Part shown: positions 24,065 to 35,789 of the stretch, piece by piece | How positions within the stretch are numbered: the stretch's first letter is position 1 | How the letters are laid out: each line of letters begins with the position of its first letter | Source of the DNA: Neoarius graeffei | Lineage: Eukaryota; Chordata; Actinopteri; Siluriformes; Ariidae | Assembly (NCBI RefSeq): GCF_027579695.1 | Contig: NC_083577.1 | Span: forward strand, 53,937,283-54,001,282 | DNA length: 64,000 bases | Reading direction: 5' to 3' | The notes under the pieces: generated by a model | Databases searched by the model: none | Told to the model about the DNA's origin: nothing | What the model saw: the letters and a program-made list of their open reading frames with translations, nothing else | Position numbers and translations under genes: made by a program

Positions 24065-25647
24065 CAGTGGGGCAAAAAAGTATTTAGTCAGTCACCAATT
24101 GTGCAAGTTCTCCCACTTAAAAAAATGAGAGGCCTGTAATTTTCATCATAGGTATACCTCAACTATGAGAGACAAAATGAGAAAAATCCAGAATATCACG
24201 GTCTGATTTTTAAAGAATTTATTTGCAAATTATGGTGGAAAATAAGTATTTGGTCAATAACGAAAGTTCATCTCAATACTTTGTTATATACCCTTTGTTG
24301 GCAATGACAGAGGTCAAATGTTTTCTGTAAGTCTTCACAAGGTTTTCACACAGTTGCTGGTATTTTGGCCCATTCCTCCATGCAGATCTCCTCTAGAGCA
24401 GTGATGTTTTGGGGCTGTCGCTGGGCAACACGGACTTTCAACTCCCTCCAAAGATTTTCTATGGGGTTGAGATCTGGAGACTGGCTAGGCCACTCCAGGA
24501 CCTTGAAATGCTTCTTACGAAGCCACTCCTTCGTTGCCTGGGCAGTGTATTTGGGATCATTGTCATGCTGAAAGACCCAGCCATGTTTCATCTTCAATGC
24601 CCTTGCTGATGGAAGGAGGTTTTCACTCAAAATCTCACGATACATGGCCCCATTCATTCTTTCCTTTACACGGATCAGTCGTCCTGGTCCCTTTGCAGAA
24701 AAACAGCCCCAAAGCATGATGTTTCCACCCCCATGCTTCACAGTAGGTATGGTGTTCTTTGGATGCAACTCAGCATTCTTTCTCCTCCAAACACAAGTTG
24801 AGTTTTTACCAAAAAGTTCTATTTTGGTTTCATCTGACCATATGACATTTCTCCCAATCCTCTTCTGGATCATCCAAATGCTCTCTAGCAAACTTCAGAA
24901 GGGCCTGGACATGTACTGGCTTAAGCAGGGGGACACGTCTGGCACTGCAGGATTTGAGTCCCTGGCGGTGTAGTGTGTTACTGATGGTAGCCTTTGTTAC
25001 TTTGGTCCCAGCTCTCTGCAGGTCATTCACTAGGTCCCCCCGTGTGGTTCTGGGATTTTTGCTCACCGTTCTTGTGATCATTTTGACCCCACGGGGTGAG
25101 ATCTTGCGTGGAGCCCCAGATCGAGGGAGATTATCAGTGGTCTTGTATGTCTTCCATTTTCTAATAATTGCTCCCACAGTTGATTTCTTCACACCAAGCT
25201 GCTTACCTATTGCAGATTCAGTCTTCCCAGCCTGGTGCAGGTCTACAATTTTGTTTCTGGTGTCCTTTGACAGCTCTTTGGTCTTGGCCATAGTGGAGTT
25301 TGGAATGTGACTGAGGTTGTGGACAGGTGTCTTTTATACTGATAAGTTCAAACAGGTGCCATTAATCCAGGTAACGAGTGGAGGACAGAGGAGCCTCTTA
25401 AAGAAGTTACAGGTCTGTGAGAGCCAGAAATCTTGCTTGCTTGTAGGTGACCAAATACTTATTTTACTGAGGAATTTACTAATTCATTCATTAAAAATCC
25501 TACAATGTAATTTCCTGGATTCTTTCCCCCCATTCTGCCTCTCATAGTTGAAGTGTACCTATGATGAAAATTACAGGCCTCTCTCATCTTTTTAAGTGGG
25601 AGAACTTGCACAATTGGTGGCTGACTAAATACTTTTTTGCCCCACTG
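24065..25647 (-). mobile_element. Tc1-like transposon, family B, copy 1 (inactive)
   Basis: The ends CAGTGGGGCAAAAAAGTA and complement are flanked by TA (24063-24064 and 25648-25649). The transposase starts at 25291 ([19 protein letters not shown]). It has helix-turn-helix regions ([30 protein letters not shown]) and a core with [22 protein letters not shown] and [12 protein letters not shown] one-base insertion in the run near 24847-24851 (absent from the copy at 36995-38581) breaks the frame just before WSDET. A second break near 24350 cuts the last 20 or so residues. It lies between two LINE C-terminal fragments. Confidence 0.93.
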
Positions 25648-25649
25648 TA

Positions 25650-26369
25650 TCTGGCTGCATACGGAGCAAGGGGGTCCATTCAGGTAGTTCAGGGCAGCTG
25701 CTACAGTATGTCATATCTCTCTTGCCGCATTGCCTCTTTGGCATCGACCTTCTTCAAATCTCTTGACAGCTGCTTTGCTGATGATGCACCACCCACTGCG
25801 GTCAGCTGTTGCCGCCTCCAGCTGAGTAGGTTCAAGGTTTGTCCAGTCCAGATAAGCTTTCAGGTTGTCATTGTATCTTTTCCTTGGTCACTCTCTCTTC
25901 CATTTTCCTTGAGCCAATTCACCATAGCTGTCTGGGGATTCTGGTTTTTTTTTCATGTGGATGATGTGGCTGGACCAACACAGTTGAGTCTTCAGGATTT
26001 TTGATTCTATACTAGTTGTATTGGCTCTTTTCAGGACTTAGAGGTTTGTGATACAATCTTGCCAGTGAATGCACATGACTGATCTAAGAGATTGAATGTG
26101 GAACTGTTCCAGGTGCTTGAGGTGTCATCGGTAGAGGGTCCATGTCTTGCATCCATACAGTAATGAGGAAAGGACAACTGCATTGTATACCTTCAGCTTG
26201 GTGGCAAGGCGGATTTCTCTTATGCTGCATGACTTTTATCCAAAGTCTATCAACTGCTTGGCTGGCTTTCTGAATTCTTGCAGTGATTTCTTTGTCGAGT
26301 GATCCATCATTGGATATGATGCTGCCTAGGTATTTGAAGCTTTCAACATTATTGAGCTGTGTGCCATCA
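25650..26369 (-). mobile_element. LINE ORF2 C-terminal fragment
   Basis: On the minus strand, DGTQLNNVESFKYLGSIIS and DGSLDKEITARIQKASQAV (26270-26365) are followed by decayed sequence matching the usual GCETWTLYRRH...LRSILGIRWQD region. It is strongly frame-broken. Its right end coincides with the terminus of the composite at 26372, so it was the insertion target. Confidence 0.75.
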
Positions 26370-26491
26370 ATTGCTGGGTTTCACGTGACATCACATCCGC
26401 TTCATTGGTTATTCAAAACTTTAGCTGGTGGTCTACCAAAGCTCAGTTGACAAAGCATTTGTACTGAGAAGGTGCATTGCTCGCATGAAAA

Positions 26492-26735
26492 ATGCCTTAC
26501 ACTTGCGTTGTTTTAGGTTGTTCGAATCGATCAAACCGTGAAACTGAAAAGTTTCTTCAGGGTTCCCTGTGAACTAATAAAAATAGGTGAACAAACACAG
26601 GATTTCACAAAGATGTTGAGAAAGGTGGCTTTTGAACCTCTCACTGAAATCGAAGGGAGTCAAGTCAAAGCATGCTCGAGTTTGCAGAGATCACTTCATG
26701 AAAGGTTTGTATATCCTTCTCAGCTATGTCATTAG
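26492..26735 (+). pseudogene. THAP-domain transposase fragment, left arm
   Basis: Starts MPYTCVVLGCSNRSN at 26492. The THAP C2CH zinc module begins with CxxxxC, followed by FFRVPCELIK and later a CS...H-type end (ACSSLQRSLHERF) in another frame. It binds DNA in related transposases. The domain is near-complete in length (about 80 residues) but frame-broken, and nothing of the catalytic region follows. Confidence 0.65.
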
Positions 26736-26937
26736 TGTTTTCCAAGTACTTTTCTTGCTATGTGTCATTATTTTATGGTACTTTTTTTAGTCATGAAGCG
26801 CTAAAGTCCCCAGCTGTTTCTTTGTTTACTCCTCACTCAGTCCATATGCATGAAGGTCACGACAAAATTCTTACCCAGCCATACAGTTGCAATGCGCCAT
26901 GATCACTTCTCCATCTTGTTTAACTAAGGCCAAGTTT

Positions 26938-27600
26938 ACATTAGACCATATCTGTCTCGTTTTCTTCACGGATGCACTGTCCGTTTACATTAAAACGCCG
27001 GGAAACGGGAATCCGCCAGGGTCCACGTATTCAATCCAGATCTTGTCTGGTCCGGTGCTGTGTAAACATTGAGAATACGCGGATACGCTGTGCTGAGCTC
27101 TAGCTGGCGTCGTCATTGGACAACGTCACTGTGACATCCACCTTCCTGATTCGCTGGCGTTGGTCATGTGACGCGACTGCTGAAAAACGGCGCGGACTTC
27201 CGCCTTGTATCACTTTTCATTAAAGAGTATAAAAGTATGAAAATACTGCAAATACTGATGCAAATACTGCCCATTGTGTAGTTATGATTGTCTTTAGGCT
27301 TGCCATCCTTCCACTTGCAAGTGGTAAGTGACGCGCATGCCCGATATGCACTGAGATCACACACACAGCAGCTCAGTCCCGAATCACTGCTCGTGCACTT
27401 CACTCGCGCACTCTGTGAGCTGCGCAGGGCCGGAGTGCACACCCTCCAGAGGGCACTCGCTGTTCAGGGCGGAGTGATTTGGAGCGCAGGATGCCTGCGG
27501 AGCCGAGCGTATCCGTGCATTGACGTTGCTGTGTGCACGCTAATCGTTTTAAAAACGTTAATCTGATGATCCGCTGATACGGTCTAATGTAAACACCACC
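26938..27600. mobile_element. PIF/Harbinger-type MITE, 663 bp
   Basis: The ends share GTTTACATTAGACC in inverted orientation and are flanked by TAA at 26935-26937 and 27601-27603, the Harbinger 3-bp target. It is GC-richer than its surroundings. The undisturbed right arm of the composite shows the uninterrupted site (complement of taactaagatcc near 33600), which confirms the boundaries. Confidence 0.88.
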
Positions 27601-27970
27601 TAAGATCCAGGTCTTTAAAGGGGTTTCTTTTTTTTTTGTCACTTTTAAATTTTTATTGAATTTTTCAGACACAGAAATAAGTACAGGTTCAAGATACACG
27701 TTTTTTCTTTTGGTGTTTTGGTGTTGACATCCTCTCATACACAAAGGAGGGATTGTGAAATCCAAACAAACATGACACATAAGGAATCCATAGGAAAAGA
27801 AACAAGTCCACCAAATGAATGATGCAGGGTGCTGCATTTAGGCTCTGGTCTGCTTTGTGTAGCTCCAAAAAAGTTCCCAAGAGCTCCTCCCTTCTTCTTT
27901 GCCTTTCAGCCTGCAGAGCATAGTTTCATAGGACGCTGTCTCCACCATTGCAGCCAACCACTCCCTCAGA

Positions 27971-30900
27971 TTAGGAGACATAGCTGTCTTCCAATGTCTT
28001 AGTCACTCTGGAAGCTGTAGTCAGGCCCACCATGATAACAGAAAATGTTCCTTTAGATACATTTGGTAACTGAGACCTGTCCCCTATAAGACACATCACA
28101 GGAGTCAAGGGGATTGCTAAGCCACTCCATTCACTCAGGAAGTTCACAACTTCTGCCCAAAATGGAGCCACTAATGTACACTCCCATATACAGTGCAAGA
28201 AGGTTCCCAATCCTGTTTTACATTTCCAACACTTATTGTCAGTCAACAGTTTCATTCTATGTAATCTCACAGGAGTGTGATAGTATCTGTGTATAATCTT
28301 GTACTGTGTGAACTTCCCTCGTGCCTCTTTTACATACTTCCCACAGCCTGCCAGCATATCCAGCCATTTCTCCTGAGCAATATTTATTCTCAGATCCCTC
28401 TGCCACAACAGCTTCACATTAGTGGACTCCTCACTTACAGAAAAATTTATTTTGTAAAATTGTGAAGCTGTGCAGCGATCCAGTGGCATTTTCATATATT
28501 CCATAATAAAATTCTCTGAAGAGTTACTAATTCGGGAATTTACACAATCCCTGATTTGTAAATATTTCCAGAAATGTTGTTTCCCTTCTAGTTTAAAATG
28601 ACTGATTAATTCCTCATAAGACATAAATTGTTCATTTTTGTATAGATCTCCTATTATACATATACCTCTTGAGTGCCACTGCTTCCAGTACACTGACACT
28701 TTACCAATATGGATGGCAGGATTAAGCCATAATGAAGCGTAAGGCTGTACATGGTGTGAAACCTTATACATTTGATGTACTTTGGCCCATACTTCCCTAG
28801 AGTGGACTAATACTGGACTTTTTATGTCACTGCGCTGAGAGAGTATCTCCTTTACACTAAATGGTGAACACAACTCATTCTCAATGTCCATCCAGTCAAA
28901 CCTGTTATCTGTCAGTTTCCAATATTTGGCCAACTTAGCCATTTCAAAAGATATGGCATATAACCTTGGGTCTGGTAACCCTAAACCCCCTTTTTCCTTA
29001 GAAGAACAAAGTTTACTTAGTTTGATCCGAGGTTTTTTGCCTTCCCATAGAAACTGTTTGACCACATCATATTTCTTAAAAATAGTGGGTGGTATCGTGA
29101 TTGGCAACATCATTAATAGGTAATTAAATTGAGGAGCGATTATCATTTTGATAATATTAATTTTCCCCCACAACGCAAGTTTAATCCTCACCCACTTCTC
29201 CAGATTTGTTTTGATTTTTTGTAATAGAGGATTAAAATTTAGCCAAGGCAGCTCTCCCAGATCTTGACTGAGTTTAACACTGAGATACTTGATGCCTTTG
29301 GATACCGACTTAAATTTAAATTTTTCCACCATGTGAGGGAGGCATAATGAAGTTAATGGCATTGCCTCGGATTTATTCCAATTAACTGTGTAACCTGACA
29401 GTTTAGAGTAGGACTGAATAGTTTCCATCAAGTATGGCAGGGATGTCCCAGGGTCCATCACCACAGCTAGAATATCATCCGCAAATAACAATAGTTTGTG
29501 TTCTTGGCCACCACACTCAACTCCCTTAACACCTGTATTTTTTCTAATACTGACAGCCAGAGTTTCTAAAAAAATTATAAACAGTAGGGGGCTCAAGGAA
29601 CACCCTTGACGGGTCCCTCTAGAGATGCAAAAGAAGGGTGATATTAGTCCATTGGTTATTACTGCTGCCTTTGGTTCTTTATATAATATCTTTACCCACT
29701 GAGAAAAACAGGGACCAAACCCAAAATGTGACAAAGCAGAAAAGAGAGAGCCCCATTCTACCTTATCAAAAGCCTTCTCGGCATCTAAAGAGATGGCAGC
29801 TATGGGAACATCCTTAGAATGGGCAATCCACATTAAATGTATTAACTTCCTCATGTTATCTGTGGAGGATCTATTCTTCATGAAGCCTGCTTGATTTTCA
29901 TGTATAATATTGGGTAAGACTTGTTGAAGACGCAGAGCCAATACTTTGGTCAATATTTTACAATCCACGTTAAGCGAGCTGATTGGTCTAAAATTTGCTG
30001 GGTCTGTTGCGTCTCTATCTTTTTTTGGAATCAAAGAAATTAAAGCTTCATTAAATGTTGGTGGTACATGACCTTTCTCAAAAGCCTCCTGATACACCTT
30101 AACCAACACTGGGGCCAAAATGTCTATGTATTCTTTATAATACTCTGCAGGAAATCCATCATTACCTGGAGATTTCCCAGTATTCATCAATGATACAGCC
30201 TTCCTTATTTCTCCTTCTGTTATAGGTGACTCTAACTTCCTCGCTTGATCTATGTCAAGTTTGGGCATGTCAATATTAGAGAAAAACAATTCCTGCTCCC
30301 TTTGGTTATCATCGCAAGATACTGTTGATGTATATAGTTTCTCATAATACTGTTGGAATGTTTTGTTTGTCTGTTGAGGTTACCAGTTTATCCCCTTGTT
30401 TAATTGCTGAAATTAGACTTGAGGAGTCTTTACCTTTCACTTGTCTGGCTAATATCTTACCCGTCTTTTCCCCACCCTCATAGAAATTAGTTTTTAATCT
30501 ATATAAGGAGTATTCTACTTTTTTATTGTAGATTTCCTGCAGCTGAAACTTAAGTTTACATAGTTCCTGATATTTAGATTCTGAAAATTTCAGTGCCAAA
30601 TCATTTTCCCTTAATTTAATTTCATCTTCCAATTTTCTAATCTTATTTAGGTTTTCCTTTTTCTTCAAAGCTAAGTGCGCTATCAATTTCCCCCTTATGT
30701 AGGCTTTTGAGGCTTCCCAAACTGTTGAAACATTCTCTATACTACCTATGTTTAGCTCAAAGATTTCAAATCTTCATCTAACAATGTCCTAAAGCCTTGA
30801 TCTTGTAATAAGGAGATATTCATTCTCCATCTGGTGCTCTTAACCATATCCGATCCAGCCATCATACACATTTCCACCGCTGCATGGTCTGTAATGGCAA

Positions 30901-31569
30901 TAGATCGTATATTACAACTACTTACACTGTTAATTAAGGGGCTTGCAATTAGAAACACATCAATTCTGGAATGTGATTTATGGCAATGGGGGAAAAAAAA
31001 GGATGTTCCCTCTCCTGAGGATTGGTAAGTCTCCAGATATCTACAAGCGCCATGTCTTCTTTTAACATGTGTATTGCTTCCCTATCTTTAGTCATCAGTG
31101 GACCTTTAAACTGACTTTTATCTAATATAGGATCCATGACTTGATTAAAGTCTCCTGCCAGTATTATTTGCCCATCCATTTCTCCTAGAACCTTATTCAC
31201 CTCATGAAAAAAGTGTGGGTCCCCTTTATTTGGCGCATAAATGTTGCACAATATCACCTGTAAACCCTCTATCGCCTGCACACATATTATTCGTCCCTCT
31301 GTGTCTTTAACCTCTTTAAGCAACACAGTGTATGTTTTTACTGACCAAAATCATTACTCCATTGCGTGAACTTGAAAGTCAACTATAAAAATATGCCTGA
31401 CCCAGCCTGTTTTAAATTTTTCTGATTCCCCTTCATTTAGGTGGGTTTCCTGTATGAAAACTATGTCTGCCTTATTAGTCTTCAAATATGACAGCACTTT
31501 ACGCCTTTTGACTGGATTCCCGCTCCCATTAATATTCCAAGACATGTACTTAATACATCTCCTTGTCAT
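27971..31569 (-). pseudogene. L1 ORF2: endonuclease and reverse transcriptase
   Basis: The endonuclease (nicking enzyme for target-primed insertion) starts at 31569 with YMSWNINGSGNPVKRRKVL and FIQETHLNE. It continues in other frames with CNIYAPNKGD and AGDFNQVMD (31140-31240). After a linker, the RT runs open from 30289: TGKSPGNDGFPAEYYK, IPKKDRDATDPANFRPIS, NQAGFMKNRSSTDN, AISLDAEKAFDKVEW, TRQGCSLSPLLF and the active site LLLFADDILAVV. A C-terminal Cys motif (CWKCKTGLGTFLHCIWEC) lies near 28180. About four frame breaks lie between 30290 and 31570. Confidence 0.93.
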
Positions 31570-31964
31570 AATTGTTCAAATGTCCCTCCATAACCATGTC
31601 TACAACACTGTGTATGATCGAGATGCCCACACCTACTGGTAGCTTTCTTAGAGGACCTGTACTTTGCAAAACATGTACACACAAACTGGAAAAAGAACAT
31701 TTTCAAAACGAAACGGGTAAAAAGAAAAAAAAGAACTAAGAAAAAACAAAATTCAAGCCAGACAACGTCTGACAGTCCTGAAGCTGTCATCTGCAGCCTT
31801 GAATGTTCAACGAAAAACCTTATCTGGTCCATGGGTTACCGCTCCTCCTGCCTGTGTCCCCTCGGTGGCAGCTTTGTCTCGTGAAACTCCCCCGACGTGA
31901 TCTTTACAACACATATGGGCTCTTGAATACAAACATGCGTCAGCTCTCCTCCCTCGTTAGATGC

Positions 31965-32817
31965 TCAATCTCCATCCTGGTGGTTGTTGTTGATGAACTT
32001 GTCCGCTGCCGTCGCTGTAGTGAAGCTCACGTTTTTCCCCTGCCACTTAAAGCGCAGTGTGGCCAGATAGGCCAGTGTGTACTTCACTTCCATCTCCTGA
32101 AGTTTGCGCTTCACCGGTGTGAAGGATTTTCTCTTCTCCGCCAATTCTTTCGTCATGTCGGGGAATACTGACAGCCGACATCCTTCCCACATGAAGCCCC
32201 GTTTTTCTTTTACCACATTTATCATTTTATCTCTCGCTGACTGTCTCAGGAACCTAATGAGCACCGTTCTCGGTGGTCGTTCTGGGTCCGGCACGGGTGT
32301 GAGCGTGCGATGTGCTCGCTCCATTTCAAACTCAGCAGCATCAGCCCGAATCCCCAGTCCCTCTTCTAAGATTTTCTGAACACAGCTCAACAATGTCCCA
32401 TTGGTCCCAAATGTCTCCTTCAAACCCACCAGCCTCACGTTATTCCTTTTGCTATTATTTTCCATTGCTTGAACGCGCTCCCACATTGCCTCCATTAGCT
32501 TACTTTTCTTGTCCTTGTCAGCGAGGGTCTGCTCCGTAGTTTCCTCCAGGCGCGTGATGCGCGTTTCGGCCTCTGACAGTCTCTCTTGCATGGCCTGCAC
32601 TGTTGTTTTCAGCTCAGTTGTCGTCTCCTTAATAGCCGAGACGTCCGTTGCGACACTTGAGTGTTGTGCTCATTTTAGCAATTTCTGTGAACAAACTGTC
32701 TAAGGAGGCAGGTGGCTCACCTGCTGAGCTTTCCTCATGTTGGGGGCTTTTCCGGGTCGCCATGCGGTCTGCGCTTTTAAAATACTTCGACATTTCGCCT
32801 ATTTTCTGTTGTTTCAA
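31965..32817 (-). pseudogene. L1 ORF1 RNA-binding protein
   Basis: L1 ORF1p coats element RNA and acts as a chaperone. From 32817 the N-terminal part is Ser/Lys-rich (MKQQKIGEMSKYFKS). The main frame, 32600-31965, holds a heptad coiled coil (RLSEAETRITRLEETTEQ), the RRM-like core (NNVRLVGLKE, GIRADAAEFEMERAHRT, PRTVLIRFLRQSARDKMI) and the C-terminal domain (RLSVFPDMTKELAEKRKSF). One frame break lies near 32600-32640. Confidence 0.88.
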
Positions 32818-33144
32818 GCAACACCAACCATCTGTTCTAGAAGGCGGAGGTAGATCTTTCTCAAATGCGAGCCTCTTTTTTGAAATAATTTACAATTTTA
32901 CACGTCAGGGAGAGGAGAGTCCCTAGACTGCCGCCATCTTGTTCGCCGTACCCACGTGACTCTCCTTTAAAGGGGTTTCTGATGATCTTTGTAAATGATT
33001 TACTTGAGACCCCCTACTCAACCTTACATCACAATTGCTGGGTTTCAGTCACATGACTTTTCTTAGCGGTTTTACCGGAAGTGAAATAGCTGGTGGTCTA
33101 AAGGCTGCCTTAGTGTAAACTAGTGATAACTTATTAGAGTATGC

Positions 33145-33655
33145 TCATCGTCTAGAAGCCATTGCTCGCTTTAGATATATTCAGAAGATTGCTATGTGCA
33201 ATGGAATAGACCCCTACAGTCTGGGAAAGAAGGATTTGTCATACGATCTCAAACTACCCTTCAGTTGAGTTCCCCAACATCTCAAACTATCTGGTGTTGC
33301 AGACATCCTTCTACACCGCGAAACAGATGAAAGCATGGAAGAGTATGGAGGCTTACAACTTTTTTTTTTTTTTGTATGTGGCTGGGTAAAGGACCTCAGT
33401 ATCAAGTCACTGCCAAATGAATCCTGTATTGTTTTTGCCTGTGTATGTTTGGTTTTTTTAAGCTTTTTATTTGCACCTTTACAACAAAGTGCTGCAAGTT
33501 GAAGTGTAAACAAACACTTCGCTTGATTCTCACTCGTTTGCTCTTATCTCTCAGGTAAATCATTCACAAAGGTCATCAGAAACCCCTTGACCTGGATCTT
33601 AGTTAAACAAGATGGAGAAGTGATCACGGCACATTGTAACTGTATGGCTGGGTAA
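33145..33655 (+). pseudogene. SWIM/YqaJ-family protein remnant
   Basis: In pieces, the + strand reads QKIAMCNGIDPYSLGKKDL, then EEYGG and FVCGWVKDLSIKSLPNESC, and after a spliced-looking gap LTWILVKQDGEVITAHCNC. The last contains the CxC start of a SWIM zinc motif. This order is the N-terminal and middle part of large proteins carrying SWIM and YqaJ nuclease domains in fish repeats. The YqaJ nuclease itself is absent. The frame is broken. Confidence 0.55.
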
Positions 33656-33799
33656 GAATTTTGTCACGACCTTCATGCATATGGACTTTGAGGAGTAAAC
33701 AAAGAAACAGCTGGGGACTTTAGCACTTCGTGACTAAAAAAGTACTGTAAAATAAAAACGCATAAGAAAAGTACTTGGAAAACACTAATGACAGCTGAG

Positions 33800-34017
33800 A
33801 GGGATATACAAACCTTTCACAAAGTGATCACTGCAAACTCGAGCATGCTTCAACTCCCTTCGATTTCAGTGAGAGGTTCAAAAGCCACCTTTCTCAATGT
33901 CTTTTTGTGAAATCCTGTGTTCGTTCACCTTTTTTTATTAGTTCATGGGGAACCCTGAAGAAACTTTTCAGTTTCATGGTTTGATCGATTCAAACAACCT
34001 AAAACAACGCAAGCATA
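33800..34017 (-). pseudogene. THAP-domain fragment, right arm
   Basis: Mirror copy of the left-arm fragment at 26492-26735. The minus strand reads LRCFRLFESIKP in one frame and FFRVPHELI in another. Its start codon region is changed relative to the left arm, with a short deletion (tgcatatgcttgcgttg). Confidence 0.6.
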
Positions 34018-34129
34018 TGCAATGCACCTTCTCCATACAAACGCTTTGTCAACTGAGCTTTGGTAGACCACCAGCTAAAGTTTTGAATAACCAATGAAGC
34101 GGATGTGATGTCACGTGAAACCCAGCAAT

Positions 34130-35106
34130 TGTGTCCTTCACTGGCCAGTAACGAGAGAGATCTATCACCCCGTGTGTGTGTGTATGAATGCGTTAAAAGT
34201 ACTGAAAAGCGCAAGCTTTAAAAATAAACCGCACCTACATTGTAAGCCTGTCTTCCGTTCCTCATTGCCCGAATGTAGAAAGTTGTCACAGTATTGTATT
34301 ATATTGGATTTATTATTGGATTGATTTATTTAAATTTTGCTACTATTATTACTTTAATTGGAATATTCTCTGTTTCGATTTTACTTTGTTGTTTTTTGTC
34401 GAAATACCAATTTAAAAATGATTTAAAAGAAAATTTAAACCCAAAGCATTCTCTGCTTGTCCCGCTGGAGTTCTATATAGAACCCGACAAAAGATTGTTT
34501 CCACTTAACACGTTTTGGGAAGCTAAATAGCCTTTAATTATCCAATGTAACCTTAAAGAGCTCTTTATTGTAAGAGTTGACCTGGAAGATAAGGATGAAG
34601 CTAAAACTTGTCAGTAGGAAAAAACTGATTGAGCTAGTGAAAAAGTAGTTAAACTTTTGAACCAAATTTGAGTCTAGATTCAATCAATACTTTAAGTATT
34701 TTAAATCGTGATTTGAATAAATATGTATCCTTCTGATTCATTGTTATTGATGATCCAGAATAACATGTCCTTATAATTATTTAGCTTGAGCTTATATTTC
34801 TTCTTTGTGATGTGAACCCATGAATGTGTGCAACAATTAGATTTGTTCCTTTGGATTTTCACTAAATATTAGAGTATTTTCTCAGTAATGTTTGGTTGCA
34901 TTCTTCTATTAAAATGTGGTCTTTTATGCTTACAAGCTTTTCTTCCCATAGTCCTGTTTCATGTAATAAATTATGACGGAGGTTTGTTATGTTCTAATGG
35001 AATTGAATGTACAAAGAAGCAGAATTTTTACTGTGACTCTTATACATTTAGAGATATTCCTTAGATACTTAACTTTAGGGCTCTCTCTATCCACCCAGTC
35101 ACACAG
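34130..35106. other. Noncoding stretch
   Basis: AT-rich; no coding motif or repeat terminus recognised. Confidence 0.45.
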
Positions 35107-35789
35107 TGCGTTTACATGCACATAGAGAAAATCGAATTTCTGCCGTTGCTCGACTGAAATCGAAGTCCTAAATGCCATGGAAACACCTTAGCTAGGCTGA
35201 AATTGAACCGAACTTGATTTCTCGTAAGCGAGCTACACGACCTAGAGTATGCGATTTTTGCCGAGCTACTTAGTGCATGTATACCCTATCGAGCTATGTA
35301 GTCGAGCTACTTACTTCAGCACTGCCCCGTCCGGGAGTGACGAGACCACAAGCAGGAAACACGACAGCCTCAGTCGGCATGACAACAGTAGTAGCGAGCA
35401 GCAGAAGAGGTCAGGAGGAACAAACGAAGAAGAGAAAATGGCGAGCAGAAACATGCACTTCTGGAGCAATGAGGAGACAGAGTTCATGCTCATTCAGCTT
35501 AAGGAGTTGAATATATTAAAATTCATGGATGGGAGAAAAACGCGCAATGGAGAACACGGAACTGATAACTTTGTTTACACTCTTGAATAGCTCTTCATGA
35601 CGACAACTGGAAGTGTACCAACACGATGGGGCGTGTAGCGCCACCTGTGGCTCGGGTGCACAATGTACCTCACACAATAGCTCAATTTCTTTGTGTGCAT
35701 GTAGGATTGGATTTCTCTGGCACCCCTGCTGGGACCCTTTGCTCGATTACCGACAGCAGCTCGATTTGGATGTGTATATAAACGCACCG
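35107..35789. mobile_element. Harbinger-derived element with Myb-like fragment
   Basis: The inverted ends GTGCGTTTACATGCACAT and (complement) GTGCGTTTATATACACAT bound 0.7 kb of sequence rich in tcgagct words. From 35438 the + strand encodes MASRNMHFWSNEETEFMLIQ and LKELNILKFMDGRKTRNGE, the start of the Myb/SANT partner protein that Harbinger elements use with their nuclease. The fragment stops after about 50 residues and the nuclease gene is absent. The exact 3-bp duplication is unclear. Confidence 0.72.

Larger units (their letters stand above)
27629..32964 (-). mobile_element. Full-length L1-type LINE (5.3 kb), inactive
   Basis: An exact 16-bp duplication, ctttaaaggggtttct, flanks it (27613-27628 and 32965-32980). 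The 3' A-tail lies at the left end and the 5' leader at about 32960 (aagatggcggcag). ORF1 and ORF2 are both present in order. The insertion site is again confirmed by the right arm of the composite. ORF1 is split by one frame change and ORF2 by about four, so it cannot move, but the ~770-residue RT segment is still open. Confidence 0.95.
26372..34127. mobile_element. ISL2EU-type composite with inverted arms (THAP and SWIM remnants)
   Basis: Both outer ends read TGCTGGGTTTCACGTGAC inwards, with AT at each flank (26370-26371 and 34128-34129). The arms are about 600 bp each and inverted. The left arm is 26372-26937 plus 27601-27628 plus 32965-33010 once its insertions are removed; the right arm is about 33540-34127. 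Each arm carries a THAP-like coding start reading inwards and an opposite-strand SWIM-type fragment. A third, internal terminus lies at 33036. THAP plus a YqaJ/SWIM-type protein with a 2-bp AT duplication is what I recall for ISL2EU; the P superfamily was considered and rejected because of the duplication length. The element is dead. Confidence 0.6.
33036..34127. mobile_element. Compact ISL2EU-type unit within the composite
   Basis: The left end TGCTGGGTTTCAGTCA and the right end TGCTGGGTTTCACGTG (complement) face each other, each with AT outside. Both are followed about 40 bp later by tagctggtggtct, so the match extends beyond the terminal repeat. Inside are the SWIM fragment on the + strand and the THAP fragment on the minus strand. 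At 1.1 kb it is an internally deleted copy and could be the parent of the right arm. Confidence 0.55.

Noticed and set aside
26372-34127. P-superfamily transposon because of the THAP domain
   Set aside because: Flanks support a 2-bp AT (at most 6-bp caattg) duplication rather than 8 bp, and a SWIM-type second gene is present.
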